DNA of 42,280 bases from Pseudonocardia alaniniphila. GTDB lineage: Bacteria; Actinomycetota; Actinomycetes; Mycobacteriales; Pseudonocardiaceae. Location: positions 1 to 42,280 of the forward strand of contig NZ_JAKXMK010000005.1 in the NCBI RefSeq assembly GCF_022524485.1, in the 5' to 3' direction. The notes under the pieces were generated by a model. That model saw nothing but the letters and a program-made list of their open reading frames with translations, did no database searches and had not been told where the DNA came from. Of this stretch, positions 7,159 through 15,961 are shown piece by piece. Made by a program: the position numbers and the translations under genes. Position 1 is the first letter of the stretch, and each line of letters starts with the position of its first letter.

Positions 7159-8085
7159 TCATGCCGCTCCGGCGTGGGTGCGTACCTCCTGCAGGCCCGC
7201 GATGAACCCGGTGCCACCCTGCCCGCCGACGGCGAGCGACGCAGCGGCGGCGCCCAGCCGCACCGCGTCGTCGAGCGAGTCGCCGAGGGCGAGGCGGGCG
7301 GTGACGGTGCCGGCGAACACGTCGCCGGCACCGGTCTGGTCGATCACCGCAGGAGCAGGCACGGCCGGCTGGAAGCGGTCCGGGCGGGTGCCGCACGAGA
7401 CGTGGACACCGCGGTCGCCGCACGTCACCGCGACCGCTCCGGCGCCGAGCTCGCGCAGCCTGACGATCGCCTCGGTGGGGTCGCCCGTGCCGAGCAGGGC
7501 GCCGGTCTCGGCGGGCGCCGACGGCGTGAGCAGCGACGCGAGCGGGGCGACCTCGGTCAGAGCGGCCGCGGCGGCCGCGGAGGTGGTGAGCCGGGGGCGG
7601 AAGTTGGGGTCGTAGACGAACCGGGAGGTCAGTCTCGCCGCTGCGAGCACGGTGTCGTGGGCCGACGGCGAGAGGGCGGTGGTGATACCGCTCGCGAGCA
7701 CGGCACCAGCCGCCGCGAGTGTGTCGGCGTCGAGATCGGCGGGGGAGAGGGTGGATCCGACCGAACCGGCGCGGGCGTAGCTGAACTGCCGCTGCCCGGA
7801 CGGGTCGCTGTGTAGCAGGTAGACGCCTTGCTGGCCGCGCACCCTCTGCACCAGCGCGTCGTCGATGCCGAGCTCGCGGATGTGGGCGACGACGGCGTCG
7901 CCGAGCTCGCCGGTGGCGACCCGGGCGATGATCGCCACCCTGGCGCCGGCCGCTGCCGCCGCTGCGGCCGCGTTCACCACGTCACCGGAGACGCCGAGGG
8001 TCGCCGGGACGCCGTGCGCGAACGGCTCGCCGGTGGCGACCTCGATGAGCGGCTCACCCAGTGCGATCACGTCGTAGGCGTTCAC
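7159..8085 (-). CDS. kdgK: PfkB-family sugar kinase, probable 2-keto-3-deoxygluconate kinase
   Basis: An ATP-dependent kinase of the ribokinase/PfkB family, 308 aa. The diagnostic C-terminal signature [12 protein letters not shown] ends near residue 260, with catalytic base Asp255. The N-terminal motif GEPLIEV and the PNFRPRL stretch near 160 resemble KDG kinases. The context supports that reading: the dehydratase upstream makes KDG and the aldolase downstream uses KDPG. Its GTG start shares four bases (GTGA) with the stop of the dehydratase gene, so the two are translationally coupled. A fructokinase-like activity is possible but less likely here. Confidence 0.88.
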   Translation of the reverse strand: MNAYDVIALGEPLIEVATGEPFAHGVPATLGVSGDVVNAAAAAAAAGARVAIIARVATGELGDAVVAHIRELGIDDALVQRVRGQQGVYLLHSDPSGQRQFSYARAGSVGSTLSPADLDADTLAAAGAVLASGITTALSPSAHDTVLAAARLTSRFVYDPNFRPRLTTSAAAAAALTEVAPLASLLTPSAPAETGALLGTGDPTEAIVRLRELGAGAVAVTCGDRGVHVSCGTRPDRFQPAVPAPAVIDQTGAGDVFAGTVTARLALGDSLDDAVRLGAAAASLAVGGQGGTGFIAGLQEVRTHAGAA

Positions 8086-9296
8086 CAGTCGTGCACCGAT
8101 CCGTCGAGGCGCCGGTTCACCGGCAGCTGTCTGGGGTCATAGGGGAAATGCACGGCCGCATCCTCGTCCACGTCGACACCGAGGCCGGGCGCATCCCCGG
8201 GATGCATGTAGCCCTCGGCGAAGGTGTAGGTGGTGCGGAACACCTCGCCTGCCGGGTCGCGGTGGCCCATGTACTCCTGGATCCCGAAGTTCGGCACCGA
8301 CATGTCGACGTGCAGTGCCGCGGCCATCGCCACCGGTGACAGGTCGCCCGGCCCGTGGGAACCGGTGCGCACCCCGTAGAGGTCGGCGAGGGAGAAGATC
8401 TGGCGCAGGTGTGTGATGCCGCCGGCATGGGTGACGGAGGTACGGATGTAGTCGATCAGCCGCTCGGTGATCAGCTGCTGGCAGTCCCAGATGGAGTTGA
8501 ACACCTCGCCGACGGCCAGCGGGGTGGTGGTGTGCTGCCGGATCACGCGGAACGCCGACTGGTCCTCTGCCGGGGTGGGGTCCTCGAGCCAGAAGAGGCG
8601 GTGCGGCTCGAGGTCGTGGCCGAGCCGGCCCGCCTCGATCGGCGAGAGCCGGTGGTGCACGTCGTGCAGCAGGTGGAAGCCGAAGCCGAAGCGTTCCCGG
8701 ACCGCGCCGAGCATCTCCGGAGCGAACCGCAGGTAGGGCCCGGTGTCCCAGAGGTGCTCCGCAGGCAGCGCCGCCGATGCGGGTTCGTAGAGCTTCCCGT
8801 CGGGGGCGGGGACGCCGTAGGTCCCCTCCAGCCCGGGCACCGCCGCCTGCGCCCGCACCGCGAGGTAGCCCTGGTCGAGGTGGCGCGCCACGTCGTCGAG
8901 CAGGGCGGCGACGTCCGAACCGCTGGCGTGGCAGTACACCAGCACGCCGTTGCGTGCTGCGCCACCGAGCAGTTGGTAGACCGGTAGCCCGGCCACCTTC
9001 CCCTTGATGTCCCACAGCGCCATGTCCACCGCGGCGATCGCCGTCATCGTCACGGGGCCGCGGCGCCAGTAGGCACCTCGGTAGAGCAGCTGCCAGGTGT
9101 CCTCGATGCGTGCGGGGTCGCGGCCGACGAGCAGCGGGCACACGTGGTCGGTCAGGTAGGCGGCCACGGCGAGCTCGCGGCCGTTGAGGGTGGCGTCGCC
9201 CCAGCCGACCACGCCGTCGGACGTGGTGATCTTGAGCGTGACGTAGTTGCGGCCCGGTGAGGTGACAATCACGCGGGCTTCGGTGATCGTGGTCAT
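8082..9296 (-). CDS. manD: D-mannonate/D-gluconate dehydratase, ManD-type enolase superfamily
   Basis: It dehydrates mannonate (or gluconate) to 2-keto-3-deoxygluconate, using Mg2+. The 404-aa length is right for ManD. Metal ligands are visible as Asp212 (HLLHDVHH), Glu238 (WLEDP) and Glu264 (GEVFN). Catalytic candidates are Arg148 and Tyr160, with His214 next to Asp212 and His314 in [10 protein letters not shown]. The YCHASG and [10 protein letters not shown] motifs are also typical of the ManD group. It overlaps the transporter gene by four bases (ATGA) and the kinase gene by four (GTGA). ManD enzymes range from efficient mannonate-specific to promiscuous, which sequence reading cannot settle. 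Confidence 0.9.
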   Translation of the reverse strand: MTTITEARVIVTSPGRNYVTLKITTSDGVVGWGDATLNGRELAVAAYLTDHVCPLLVGRDPARIEDTWQLLYRGAYWRRGPVTMTAIAAVDMALWDIKGKVAGLPVYQLLGGAARNGVLVYCHASGSDVAALLDDVARHLDQGYLAVRAQAAVPGLEGTYGVPAPDGKLYEPASAALPAEHLWDTGPYLRFAPEMLGAVRERFGFGFHLLHDVHHRLSPIEAGRLGHDLEPHRLFWLEDPTPAEDQSAFRVIRQHTTTPLAVGEVFNSIWDCQQLITERLIDYIRTSVTHAGGITHLRQIFSLADLYGVRTGSHGPGDLSPVAMAAALHVDMSVPNFGIQEYMGHRDPAGEVFRTTYTFAEGYMHPGDAPGLGVDVDEDAAVHFPYDPRQLPVNRRLDGSVHDW

Positions 9297-10618
9297 GTCC
9301 TCTCCTTGTGCAGGTACCTGACGTTCGTCCGGCCGGCGGTCCAGTCGGCGTACTCGCGGCCCTCGAGCCGTCCGGGTGCGGTCTCGGGCATTCGTAGAAG
9401 GGCGAGGATGCTGACGAGCACCAGCGCGGCGACGTAGACGGCGGGCCCGATGAAGGCGCCGTGCCCGGCCACCAGGAGTGCCGTCGCCACCACCGTGAAC
9501 GGCCCGCTTGCGATCATCGCGCCGAACTGCCAGACGATCGAGACGCCGCTGTAGCGCGCGGAGGACGGGAACAGCTCCGGGAAGTAGGACGCCTGCGGTG
9601 CGTACGTGCCGCCGTGCCCGAGCGCGAGTCCCGCGATGAGAAGCAGTGTGATGAGGACGACGTCACCTGTGCGGACGGCGAGGAACGCGGGCACCACCAG
9701 CACGAGGTTGAGCGCGGCGGCGCCGAGGAAGACCGGGCGTCTGCCCACACGGTCGGTGAGCCTGCCGATGACCGGGATCAGGATCAGCTCGGCCAGGATC
9801 GCGATGATCACCGCGTCGAGCACGATCCCCGACCGGACGCCCTGGCTCGCGGCGTAGGTGACCAGGAAGATCGTGTAGAAGGGGAAGATCGCCGCCTCCA
9901 CGAACTTCGCCAGGGTGCCGCCCACCACCTCGGCGCGGTTCTCGCTGACGAGCGTGGCGAGCGGGGATTTCGCGGGCCGCCGCTCCTTGACCGCGCGGAA
10001 CGCCGCCGACTCCGGCACTCGCAGCCGGATGTAGAGCCCGATCACCACCACCACGGCGCTGAGCAGGAACGGAACGCGCCAGCCCCATGACAGGAACTGC
10101 TCCTCGGTGAGCTGGGCTTCGAGCACGGCGAACAGCGCCGTCGGGACGAGGTAGGCGGCGGGGGAGCCGAGCTGCACGAAGCTGGTGACGAATCCGCGGC
10201 GTTCCGGTGGCGAGGCCTCCGCGGTGAGAAGCACAGCTCCGCCCTGCTCGCCGCCGACGCCGAAGCCCTGCAGGAGCCGCACGACCACGAGGACGACCGC
10301 GGCCCAGATGCCGATGTCGTCGTACGTGGGCATCAGGCCCACCGCGAACGTGCCGATCCCGGTGAGCAGGAGCGTGAAGACCAGGGTGCGTTTGCGTCCG
10401 ACGCGGTCGCCGAGCCATCCCCAGAAGATCGCGCCCAACGGGCGGGCGACGAACCCGACGGCGTAGGTGGAGAACGCCGCGAGCGTGCCGACCAGCGGGT
10501 CGACCTGGGGGAAGAAGACCGTGTTGAACACCAGCGCCGATGCGGTGCCGTAGATGAAGAAGTCGTAGTACTCGGCGATCGTGCCGATCACCGAGGCTGT
10601 GACGGTGCGTCTCAGCAC
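9293..10618 (-). CDS. MHS-family MFS transporter (sugar acid/metabolite:H+ symporter)
   Basis: A 12-segment inner-membrane permease of the metabolite:H+ symporter group (KgtP/ShiA/ProP type). The first helix carries [15 protein letters not shown], and the loop after helix 2 has [13 protein letters not shown], the MFS signature, repeated as [10 protein letters not shown] in the second half. It leads the sugar-acid operon, so it probably imports mannonate, gluconate or a similar acid. The start is uncertain. The frame is open back to a TTG at 10717, but the only strong ribosome-binding site (AGGAG before ATG 10677) belongs to another frame that stops at 10612, overlapping a GTG at 10618 just where family homology begins. 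I therefore chose GTG 10618. Confidence 0.82.
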   Translation of the reverse strand: MLRRTVTASVIGTIAEYYDFFIYGTASALVFNTVFFPQVDPLVGTLAAFSTYAVGFVARPLGAIFWGWLGDRVGRKRTLVFTLLLTGIGTFAVGLMPTYDDIGIWAAVVLVVVRLLQGFGVGGEQGGAVLLTAEASPPERRGFVTSFVQLGSPAAYLVPTALFAVLEAQLTEEQFLSWGWRVPFLLSAVVVVIGLYIRLRVPESAAFRAVKERRPAKSPLATLVSENRAEVVGGTLAKFVEAAIFPFYTIFLVTYAASQGVRSGIVLDAVIIAILAELILIPVIGRLTDRVGRRPVFLGAAALNLVLVVPAFLAVRTGDVVLITLLLIAGLALGHGGTYAPQASYFPELFPSSARYSGVSIVWQFGAMIASGPFTVVATALLVAGHGAFIGPAVYVAALVLVSILALLRMPETAPGRLEGREYADWTAGRTNVRYLHKERT

Positions 10619-10677
10619 TGCCGGGATCTCCCGGCAGTGGTTCCCGTTTCGGGGGCGGGAGCGAGCTCGGTCGGCAT
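10612..10677 (-). CDS. 21-codon leader frame overlapping the MFS gene (or frameshifted N-terminus)
   Basis: ATG 10677 has an ideal AGGAG seven bases before it and opens a 21-codon frame starting MPTELAPAPETG. Its TGA overlaps the proposed GTG start of the transporter (GTGCTGA). It may be a translationally coupled leader peptide. It also looks like the normal N-terminal tail of an MHS transporter joined to the rest by a one-base frameshift, real or from sequencing. Confidence 0.4.
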   Translation of the reverse strand: MPTELAPAPETGTTAGRSRQC

Positions 10678-10703
10678 CGACACTCCTGGGAGCAGTGCTG
10701 GGG

Positions 10704-10731
10704 GCACTGCCATACAAGCACTGCCATACTT
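10704..10731. promoter_or_regulatory. Tandem 14-bp direct repeat, candidate GntR operator
   Basis: GCACTGCCATAC occurs at 10704-10715 and again at 10718-10729, a tandem repeat with a period of 14 bp. The first copy also forms a dyad with CAGTGC at 10693-10698. It lies between the divergent transporter and GntR genes, the natural place for this regulator's binding site. Confidence 0.5.
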
Positions 10732-10745
10732 CGCGGGCAACCCGC

Positions 10746-10751
10746 TACGGT
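10746..10751 (+). promoter_or_regulatory. -10 box of a probably leaderless gntR transcript
   Basis: TACGGT matches the actinobacterial -10 pattern TANNNT and ends six bases before the GTG at 10758. Transcription would therefore begin at or next to the start codon. No good -35 is visible. Confidence 0.5.
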
Positions 10752-10757
10752 GTCGCC

Positions 10758-11474
10758 GTGAGACAGGGGGCAGGCGTGGGCCGGTCGGCGCGCGCGGTGG
10801 TGCACGAGCAGCTCCGGCGGCGGATCATCAGTGGCGAGCTGCCACCCGGCGCGCCGCTGTCGGAGAACGAGCTCGCCGCGGAGCTGTCGGTGTCGCGCAC
10901 CCCGGTGCGGGAGAGCCTGATCCTGCTCGCCGACGAGGACCTCGTGCAGGTCTTCCCACAGCTCGGCTCGTTCGTCTCCCGCCTGGACATGCGGCTCGTC
11001 GCCGACGCGCAGTTCGTCCGGGAGGCGATCGAGGTCGCGTCGCTGCGTGATGCCGTCGACCGTCTCGACGACGAGGCACTCGCCGCGCTCCGGGAGGTGC
11101 TCGCCCGCCAGCGCGAGCTCGATGACGACGTGGAGGAGTTCTTCCGGCTCGACGAGGAGTTCCACCATCTGCTGCTCGCCGTCGGCGGGCACGCGGGGGC
11201 GTGGCGCGTGGTCGAGTCGGCCAAGGCCCACCTCGACCGGGCTCGCAGGCTCGGGCTCCGCACGGTCAGCCCCATTGCGGTTCTGGTCGCTCAGCACACT
11301 GCCGTGGTCGACGCGCTCGCCGCGGGTGACCTTGCGGCGGCCGAGGCGGCGCTGCGGGGGCACCTGCGGGCGGTCTTCGACGACATCGAGCGGGTCCGGG
11401 ACCGCTCGCCCGAACTGTTCGTGAGCGACGAGGGCGCGCGCCCGGTGCGGCGCAGCGTCACGGTCTGGCGCTGA
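10758..11474 (+). CDS. GntR-family regulator with FCD domain
   Basis: A DNA-binding repressor of the FadR/GntR class, 238 aa. The N-terminal winged helix is clear (LRRRIISGELPPGAPLSENE, then ELSVSRTPVRESLILL). The C-terminal FCD domain keeps its candidate metal ligands in EFHHLLLAVGG, QHTAVVDAL and LRGHLRAVF. It is divergent from the sugar-acid operon and probably senses its substrate or the dehydrated product. GTG 10758 suits a leaderless transcript; GTG 10776, with AGGGGG before it, is an alternative start six codons on. Confidence 0.88.
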   Translation: MRQGAGVGRSARAVVHEQLRRRIISGELPPGAPLSENELAAELSVSRTPVRESLILLADEDLVQVFPQLGSFVSRLDMRLVADAQFVREAIEVASLRDAVDRLDDEALAALREVLARQRELDDDVEEFFRLDEEFHHLLLAVGGHAGAWRVVESAKAHLDRARRLGLRTVSPIAVLVAQHTAVVDALAAGDLAAAEAALRGHLRAVFDDIERVRDRSPELFVSDEGARPVRRSVTVWR

Positions 11475-11498
11475 CCGAACCCGCGTCCCGTCCCGCAA

Positions 11499-11560
11499 GA
11501 TCGCCGTGAGATCCGGTTGATCGCCCTTCCGAGGGCAGAAAGCCGGATCTCACGGCGATC
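11499..11560. repeat. 62-bp palindromic repeat acting as shared terminator of gntR and lacI
   Basis: GATCGCCGTGAGATCCGG and its exact complement at the other end form a perfect 18-bp stem. Inside, GCCCT and AGGGC form a second stem. The length (62 bp) and end sequence match the five units at 3011-3706. It lies between two convergent genes, and its last two bases are part of the TGA stop of the LacI gene (11559-11561). It can fold on either strand, so it is a good bidirectional terminator. Confidence 0.85.
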
Positions 11561-12563
11561 ATGGAGTGGTGCAGGAGCCTCGGACCACCAGCCGGGTCGG
11601 TAGGCGCACGTGCGTCTCGGCCGGTTCGCTGCCGGCCAGAAGCTCCACGAGCATCTCGATCGACCGCTGGCCCATCAGCTGGAGCGGCTGCTCGATCGTC
11701 GTGAGCCCGGGCCGGGTCATCGCGCTCTCGGGAACGTTGTCGAACCCGATGACGGACAGGTCATCGGGCACCCGCAGGCCCATCGACAGGGCGACCTCCA
11801 TCGTCATGATGGCGGAGACGTCGTTGGCGGCGAAGATCGCCGTGGGGCGGTCGGGCACCGTCAGCAGTTGCAGCGCGGCTTCCTTCAGATCCGAGTCGTC
11901 GTACCCGCCCGCCCGCACCAGGTCGGGGTCGGGCGTGATGCCTGCGGCCCGCAAGGCGCTGCGGTAGCCCTCTTCGCGCTGCGGGCCGGATTCCAGGTCG
12001 CGGGGCGGCCTGCTCAGCAGCCCGATGCGCCGGTGGCCGAGCTCCAGCAGGTGCTCGACGGCCAGTTGCGCGCCGCGGAAGTTGTCGGACGCCACGGTCG
12101 GCACGTCTTCCGCGCCCGTATGCGGGTCGACGGCGACCACGGGCCCGGCGAACGGGGCGGTCTGCACGGTGGGCGTGACCATGACCGCGCCGTCGATCAG
12201 CGTGCCGGAGAGCCGGGACAGATAACGGTGCTCCCAGCCCATGCGTTCGACGCCCTTGCCGCCTGCGGAGTACACCACCAGCTCGTAGCCGGTGCTCTTG
12301 ATGGCTCGTGCCACCCCCTTGAGCACCTCGGCGCTGTAGGGCTCGATGTCCCACACCAGCACGCCGATGACGTTCGTGCGGTGGTTGCGCAGGCTGCGCG
12401 CCACCAGGCTCGACTCGTACCCGAGCTCCGAGATCACCGAACGGACGCGCTCGATGGTGCTCGTCGCGACGCCGTAGCGGTCGTTGAGGACCTTCGAGAC
12501 GGTTGCCACGGACACACCTGCCATGGCAGCAACGTCCCGGATGGTCACGCGGCTGGTGCTCAC
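11559..12563 (-). CDS. LacI-family transcriptional regulator
   Basis: A sugar-responsive repressor, 334 aa. The N-terminal lac-type HTH reads VTIRDVAAMAGVSVATVSKV, followed by the hinge helix (SLVARSLRNHRTN). The rest is a periplasmic-binding-protein-like sensor with FAANDVSAIM and VIGFDNVPES. GTG 12563 is the natural start for this family; a longer upstream frame reads through the operator and is not used. It is divergent from the ABC sugar operon and a perfect 14-bp palindrome lies between them, so it very likely controls that operon and itself. TAGAGT at 12572-12577 is a plausible -10 eight bases before the start. Confidence 0.92.
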   Translation of the reverse strand: MSTSRVTIRDVAAMAGVSVATVSKVLNDRYGVATSTIERVRSVISELGYESSLVARSLRNHRTNVIGVLVWDIEPYSAEVLKGVARAIKSTGYELVVYSAGGKGVERMGWEHRYLSRLSGTLIDGAVMVTPTVQTAPFAGPVVAVDPHTGAEDVPTVASDNFRGAQLAVEHLLELGHRRIGLLSRPPRDLESGPQREEGYRSALRAAGITPDPDLVRAGGYDDSDLKEAALQLLTVPDRPTAIFAANDVSAIMTMEVALSMGLRVPDDLSVIGFDNVPESAMTRPGLTTIEQPLQLMGQRSIEMLVELLAGSEPAETHVRLPTRLVVRGSCTTP

Positions 12564-12590
12564 GATCGGAGACTCTATCGTCTTCGAAAA

Positions 12591-12604
12591 CGTTATCGAT
12601 AACG
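12591..12604. promoter_or_regulatory. LacI operator, perfect 14-bp palindrome
   Basis: CGTTATCGATAACG is a perfect even palindrome with a central CG, the usual form of LacI/GalR operators. It lies directly before the -35 of the ABC operon and over the expected -35 of the divergent LacI gene, so one bound dimer could block both. Confidence 0.78.
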
Positions 12605-12605
12605 A

Positions 12606-12634
12606 TTGACACGCCCGCCGGAGGACTGCAAGAT
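12606..12634 (+). promoter_or_regulatory. Promoter of the ABC sugar operon
   Basis: TTGACA at 12606-12611 is a perfect -35, followed after 17 bases by CAAGAT at 12629-12634 as a fair -10. The leader to the GTG at 12790 is about 150 bases. Confidence 0.6.
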
Positions 12635-12789
12635 CCCTCCAGTTCCAGTCCTCAGGGCTGCGAGAGACCTTGAGATTCCGTGAAGCGGAAGCTCGACAGG
12701 GCACCGGTGCCAGTCGCCTGACGTCGGTGCCGCGCTCACCGACGTGCCCCGGGCCACCGCCATGACCAGGGCCAGAGAGGCGGACAGTT

Positions 12790-14103
12790 GTGAAGGCATC
12801 AGGCAGAGCGCGACGGGCGCTCGCGGCGCTGGGACTCGCCGCGGCACTCGTCGGCGCGGCAGCCTGTGGGACCGCCGGACCACAGGCCGGCGGCGAGGGC
12901 AGCGCATCGGCGTGGATCATCAGCGGTGTCACCGACAAGGCGTTCGACGACTCCTTCGACTCGTGGAACGTCGACCATCCCGACCAGACGTTCGCCATCC
13001 AGTCGTTCGCGAACGACCCGTACAAGCAGAAGATCCGCACGGCCGTCGGGGCCGCGGACGCGCCGACCCTGATCTACAACTGGGGCGGCGGAGTGCTGCG
13101 CTCCTACGTCGAGGCCAGGGCCGTCGACGATCTCTCGGACCTCGCCGCCGACCCCGCCATGAAGGACCGCTTCCTGCCGTCGGTGGCCGCGGTGGGCCAG
13201 ATCGACGGCAAGACCTACGCCGTGCCCAACAACGGCGTGAAGCCCGTGATGATCTATTACAACAAGGATCTGTTCGCGAAGATCGGCGCACAGCCCCCGT
13301 CCACGTGGGGTGAGCTGATGGCACTGGTGCCGCGGTTCCAGGCCGCCGGCATCTCACCGTTCGCCGTAGCGGGCCAGCCGAAGTGGCCGCTCCTGCCGTG
13401 GTTCGCCTATCTCGTCGACCGCCTCGGCGGCCCCGGCGTGCTCGACGGGATCGTGGCGAACAAGCACGACGGCTGGTCCGACCACGCGGTGCTCGAGGCG
13501 AACCGGATGATCCAGGACCTCGTGAACAAGGGCGGGTTCATCAAGGGCTTCGCCTCGATCTCCACCGACAGCGGCGCCGACGTCGCACTGCTCTACACGG
13601 GCAAGGCGGCGATGACGCTCGGGCTGCCCGCCACCTACCAGACGATCAAGACGGGCGACCCGACGTTCGTCGCGGACCGCAAGCTCGGCTACTTCCCGTT
13701 CCCGGCCGTGGAGGGCGGGAAGGGCGACCCGGCCGACGTAGTGGGCAACCCGTCCAACTACTGGTCGATCTCCGCGGCAGCCACCCCGCAGGAGAAGCAG
13801 GTGGCCCGCGACTACATCAAGAACAACCTGCTGAACGACAAGTACGTGAGGGATCTGCTCACCGTCGGCAACGTGCCTCCGGTGGCCGGGATCGACGACG
13901 CCATCGCGACGTCGAGCGACCCCGACTACTTCCGGACCGTCTACGACGTCACGGCCAAGGCCCCGAACTTCCAGCTATCCCTGGACCAGGCGCTGAGCCC
14001 GGCGCAGGGTGACGCGCTGCTGACGAACCTGCAGCAGATCTTCCTCGGCCAGATCACTCCGGAGCAGTTCTCCGCCGCGATGAACGCGACCGTCGGGAGC
14101 TGA
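12790..14103 (+). CDS. ABC sugar importer, substrate-binding lipoprotein
   Basis: An extracellular solute-binding protein of the carbohydrate (MalE/UgpB) type, 437 aa. The signal peptide has basic residues, a hydrophobic core and a lipobox ending AAAC, with Cys26 as the lipid anchor. The mature part has typical family features such as a conserved GKTYAVPNN stretch, YYNKDLF and GKAAMTLGLPATY. It captures an oligosaccharide for the two permeases that follow. The operon has no ATPase gene, so it probably uses a shared MsiK-like ATPase encoded elsewhere, a known arrangement in actinobacteria. Confidence 0.93.
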   Translation: MKASGRARRALAALGLAAALVGAAACGTAGPQAGGEGSASAWIISGVTDKAFDDSFDSWNVDHPDQTFAIQSFANDPYKQKIRTAVGAADAPTLIYNWGGGVLRSYVEARAVDDLSDLAADPAMKDRFLPSVAAVGQIDGKTYAVPNNGVKPVMIYYNKDLFAKIGAQPPSTWGELMALVPRFQAAGISPFAVAGQPKWPLLPWFAYLVDRLGGPGVLDGIVANKHDGWSDHAVLEANRMIQDLVNKGGFIKGFASISTDSGADVALLYTGKAAMTLGLPATYQTIKTGDPTFVADRKLGYFPFPAVEGGKGDPADVVGNPSNYWSISAAATPQEKQVARDYIKNNLLNDKYVRDLLTVGNVPPVAGIDDAIATSSDPDYFRTVYDVTAKAPNFQLSLDQALSPAQGDALLTNLQQIFLGQITPEQFSAAMNATVGS

Positions 14104-14108
14104 CGGTC

Positions 14109-15047
14109 GTGACGGTCTCGACTGCGTCCGCTCCGGTCCCGGCCGCGGCGCGTGTCCCGGCGCCGGCTCCCCGGCCGCGCCGCACGGGTGCCAACGGGCT
14201 GCTGGCCCTGCCGGCACTCGTGTTCTTCGTCGTCTTCGCGCTCGTCCCGCTCGCCGGTGCCGTGGTGCTGAGCTTCGCCGACTGGGACGGGCTCGGCGAG
14301 CTGGGCTGGGCGGGCTGGAGCAACTGGGCAGGCGTGCTCACCGACCCCGTGACCGGCCAGGCCCTGCTGCTGACCGTGAAGATCATGGTGGTGTCCTGGC
14401 TGGTGCAGACGCCGATCAGCCTCCTGCTCGGCGTCTTCACCGCGGGTACCCAGCGCTACCGCGCGGTGCTGGCGGTGCTGTACTTCGTGCCGCTGCTGCT
14501 CTCCTCGGCCGCCGTGGCCATCGCGTTCAAGGCGATCCTCGACCCGAACTTCGGGATCGGTGGTGCCCCCGGTCTCGGGTTCCTCGCGCAGGACTGGCTC
14601 GGTGACCCCGACCTCGTGCTGTACGTGGTGATCTTCGTGATCGCCTGGCAGTTCGTGCCGTTCCACACGCTGCTGTACCAGGCCGGCGTGCGGCAGATCC
14701 CGACGTCGCTCTACGAGGCGGCCACGATCGACGGCGCGGGAATGCTGGCGCAGTTCCGCCACATCACGCTGCCGCAGTTGCGCTACACGATCGTCACGTC
14801 CTCGACGCTGATGCTGACCGGCTCGCTGACCTACTTCGACGTGGTGTTCGTGCTCACCGGCGGTGGTCCGGGCACCTCCACGCGGCTGCTGCCGCTCGAC
14901 ATGTACCTCACCGGGTTCTCGGCCAACGACATGGGCGGGGCCAGCGTGCTGGCCGTGATCCTCGTGGTGGCCGGGCTGGGGCTGGCCTTCGTGCTCACCA
15001 GGTTCTCCGGCTTCGCCCGCATGAGCAGCGAGCAGGAGGGCCTCTAG
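14109..15047 (+). CDS. ABC sugar importer permease (MalF/UgpA type)
   Basis: An inner-membrane subunit with six predicted helices, 312 aa, starting at GTG 14109 only five bases after the binding-protein gene. The EAA loop that contacts the ATPase is clear: YEAATIDGAGMLAQFRHITL. The Ala/Pro-rich N-terminal tail (residues 1-28) precedes the first helix. It partners with the next gene. Confidence 0.92.
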   Translation: MTVSTASAPVPAAARVPAPAPRPRRTGANGLLALPALVFFVVFALVPLAGAVVLSFADWDGLGELGWAGWSNWAGVLTDPVTGQALLLTVKIMVVSWLVQTPISLLLGVFTAGTQRYRAVLAVLYFVPLLLSSAAVAIAFKAILDPNFGIGGAPGLGFLAQDWLGDPDLVLYVVIFVIAWQFVPFHTLLYQAGVRQIPTSLYEAATIDGAGMLAQFRHITLPQLRYTIVTSSTLMLTGSLTYFDVVFVLTGGGPGTSTRLLPLDMYLTGFSANDMGGASVLAVILVVAGLGLAFVLTRFSGFARMSSEQEGL

Positions 15048-15926
15048 ATGACGGTCACGATGACGGCGGGCGAGCAGCCGCTGCAGGTGCGCCCCACCCG
15101 CCGCGGCCCCCGGCGCCCGCCCAACGTGCTCGCCGGGCTCGGCGGGTTCATCTGGCTGGCAGTGATCATCCTGCCGATCTACTTCGTGGTGATCTCCAGC
15201 CTCCGCAGCCAGGCCGGATTCTTCTCCACCAACCCGCTGGCCCCGCCCACCGACTTCACCCTCGACAACTACCTGCTGGTGCTGCAGAGCGGCTTCGGCC
15301 TCTACTTCCTCAACAGCGTGATCATCACGGCGGCAGCGGTGGCCGTGACGGTGACGATCTCGCTCATGGCCGCATACGCGGTGGTGCGGGGCAACGGCCG
15401 GTTCGTCCGCTCGACGTTCTCGGTGTTCCTGCTGGGACTGGCGATCCCGACCCACGCGACGATCATCCCGCTGTACTACATGATCACGCGCGCGCATCTC
15501 TACGACAGCCTGCTGGCGCTGATCCTGCCGTCGATCGGGTTCGCGGTGCCGATCACCGTGCTGATCCTCGCCAACTTCATGCGCGACATTCCCTACGAGC
15601 TGTTCGAGTCGATGCGGCTCGACGGCGCGGGCGACTGGCGGATCCTCTGGAACCTGGTGCTGCCGCTCGCCCGGCCCGCGCTGGTGACCGTGGCGATCTA
15701 CGACGGCCTGCACGTGTGGAACGGGTTCCTGTTCCCGCTGATCCTCACCCAGAGCGCCGACAAGCGCGTGCTGCCGATGGCGCTGTGGACGTTTCAGGGT
15801 GAGTTCACCGTGAACGTCCCGGCGGTGCTCGCGGCCGTCGTGCTCTCCACCCTGCCGATGCTCGTGGCCTACGTGCTGGGCCGCCGCCACCTGGTGCGCG
15901 GTCTCACGGCGGGCTTCGGCAAGTGA
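15048..15926 (+). CDS. ABC sugar importer permease (MalG/UgpE type)
   Basis: The second membrane subunit, 292 aa. Its ATG follows the previous stop codon with no gap. The EAA loop reads FESMRLDGAGDWRILWNLVL. Its end overlaps the open frame of the hydrolase gene, but the likely hydrolase start lies 36 bases further on. Confidence 0.92.
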   Translation: MTVTMTAGEQPLQVRPTRRGPRRPPNVLAGLGGFIWLAVIILPIYFVVISSLRSQAGFFSTNPLAPPTDFTLDNYLLVLQSGFGLYFLNSVIITAAAVAVTVTISLMAAYAVVRGNGRFVRSTFSVFLLGLAIPTHATIIPLYYMITRAHLYDSLLALILPSIGFAVPITVLILANFMRDIPYELFESMRLDGAGDWRILWNLVLPLARPALVTVAIYDGLHVWNGFLFPLILTQSADKRVLPMALWTFQGEFTVNVPAVLAAVVLSTLPMLVAYVLGRRHLVRGLTAGFGK

Positions 15927-15961
15927 TCCCTGTCCGGTCGACGAAGGAGAGTCCCGCCCCG

